From the NCBI GenBank assembly GCA_903928395.1, contig CAIYQS010000028.1:1-5659 (forward strand): a DNA stretch of 5,659 bases, in the 5' to 3' direction. Positions within the stretch are counted from its first letter, which is position 1. Each line of letters starts with the position of its first letter. Below, piece by piece: positions 5,438 to 5,659 of the stretch. Source of the DNA: an uncultured Actinomycetes bacterium (GTDB lineage Bacteria; Actinomycetota; Actinomycetes; Nanopelagicales; Nanopelagicaceae). Position numbers and translations under genes: made by a program. The notes beneath the pieces were generated by a model. The model was not told the DNA's origin, searched no databases, and worked only from the letters and a program-made list of their open reading frames with translations.

Positions 5438-5659
5438 TTAATTCCCGTTTATTGAAGAGGAGCCAGAGCTTTCATTATCGCTAATTGTGGTCTTTTGGAT
5501 CTGAATCAAGAATTCGACGTTGGACTTTGTGCCCTTCATCTTGTCGAGTAACAACTCGAGCGCTTGTTGTGACTCGAGCGCGTGAAGAACTCGGCGCAAA
5601 CGCCAGACAATATTGAGCTCTTCCTTGCCCATCAAGATCTCTTCTTTACGTGTTCCCGA
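5438..5659 (-). CDS. rho: Transcription termination factor Rho, C-terminal fragment cut by the window edge
   Basis: The last 73 codons of rho, open to the right edge. Rho is a hexameric RNA-dependent ATPase that releases transcripts at factor-dependent terminators. The visible part begins SGTRKEEIL and includes LNIVWRLRRVL, ALELLLDKMKGTKSNVEFL and IQIQKTT, all standard for the end of the Rho motor domain. The catalytic P-loop, RNA-binding loops and N-terminal domain lie outside the window. After QKTT there is a short serine- and asparagine-rich tail, ISDNESSGSSSINGN, beyond the usual core end; short variable tails are common. The stop lies 17 bases before the potA GTG on the same strand, without an intrinsic terminator between them. 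Confidence 0.93.
   Translation of the reverse strand, partial: SGTRKEEILMGKEELNIVWRLRRVLHALESQQALELLLDKMKGTKSNVEFLIQIQKTTISDNESSGSSSINGN

Overview
The window looks like chromosomal DNA of an actinobacterium of moderate GC content, probably a free-living aquatic lineage. The clues are a Rho C-terminus, a DUF664/DinB-type protein of a family common in Actinobacteria, a polyamine-type solute-binding protein with the cysteine-rich tail I associate with actinobacterial homologues, GTG starts, and two genes that appear to have leaderless-type promoters. I cannot place it more precisely from sequence alone.

Layout. Positions 1-396 hold no convincing gene. They carry two structured repeats: a long imperfect hairpin (102-155, with A-rich and T-rich shoulders out to about 90-167) and a GC-rich palindromic element (187-227). 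Next comes a plus-strand reading frame (397-945) that is a chimera. Its first ~55 residues are a DUF104/AF2212-type (VapB-like) antitoxin. The rest is the last ~130 residues of a class I iron-sulfur fumarase. The rest of the fumarase and the partner toxin are both absent. Everything from 970 to the right edge is on the minus strand. In transcription order it reads: the end of rho (5659-5438, cut by the window), an ABC transporter ATPase (potA-like), its periplasmic/extracellular binding protein (potD-like), two permeases (potB-like and potC-like, overlapping by one base), and a DUF664/DinB-superfamily protein. That last gene converges on the chimeric frame with 24 bases between them.

Function. 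The four pot-like genes form a complete spermidine/putrescine-type importer: the binding protein captures the ligand, two six-helix permeases form the channel, and PotA supplies ATP hydrolysis. The first gene starts only 17 bases after the rho stop. It may be reached by read-through from rho, by its own -10 element directly upstream of its GTG, or both. The DUF664 gene has its own well-spaced candidate promoter and need not belong to the operon.

The main point for a second look is the antitoxin-fumarase fusion. Its junction falls in a short peptide (YAGPAKT) that resembles sequence in both parent families. That fits either recombination at microhomology or a chimeric assembly join. If it is a mis-join, everything left of about 556-579 may come from a different genome. 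I found no sign of a new defence or mobile system elsewhere; the transporter block is ordinary and intact.
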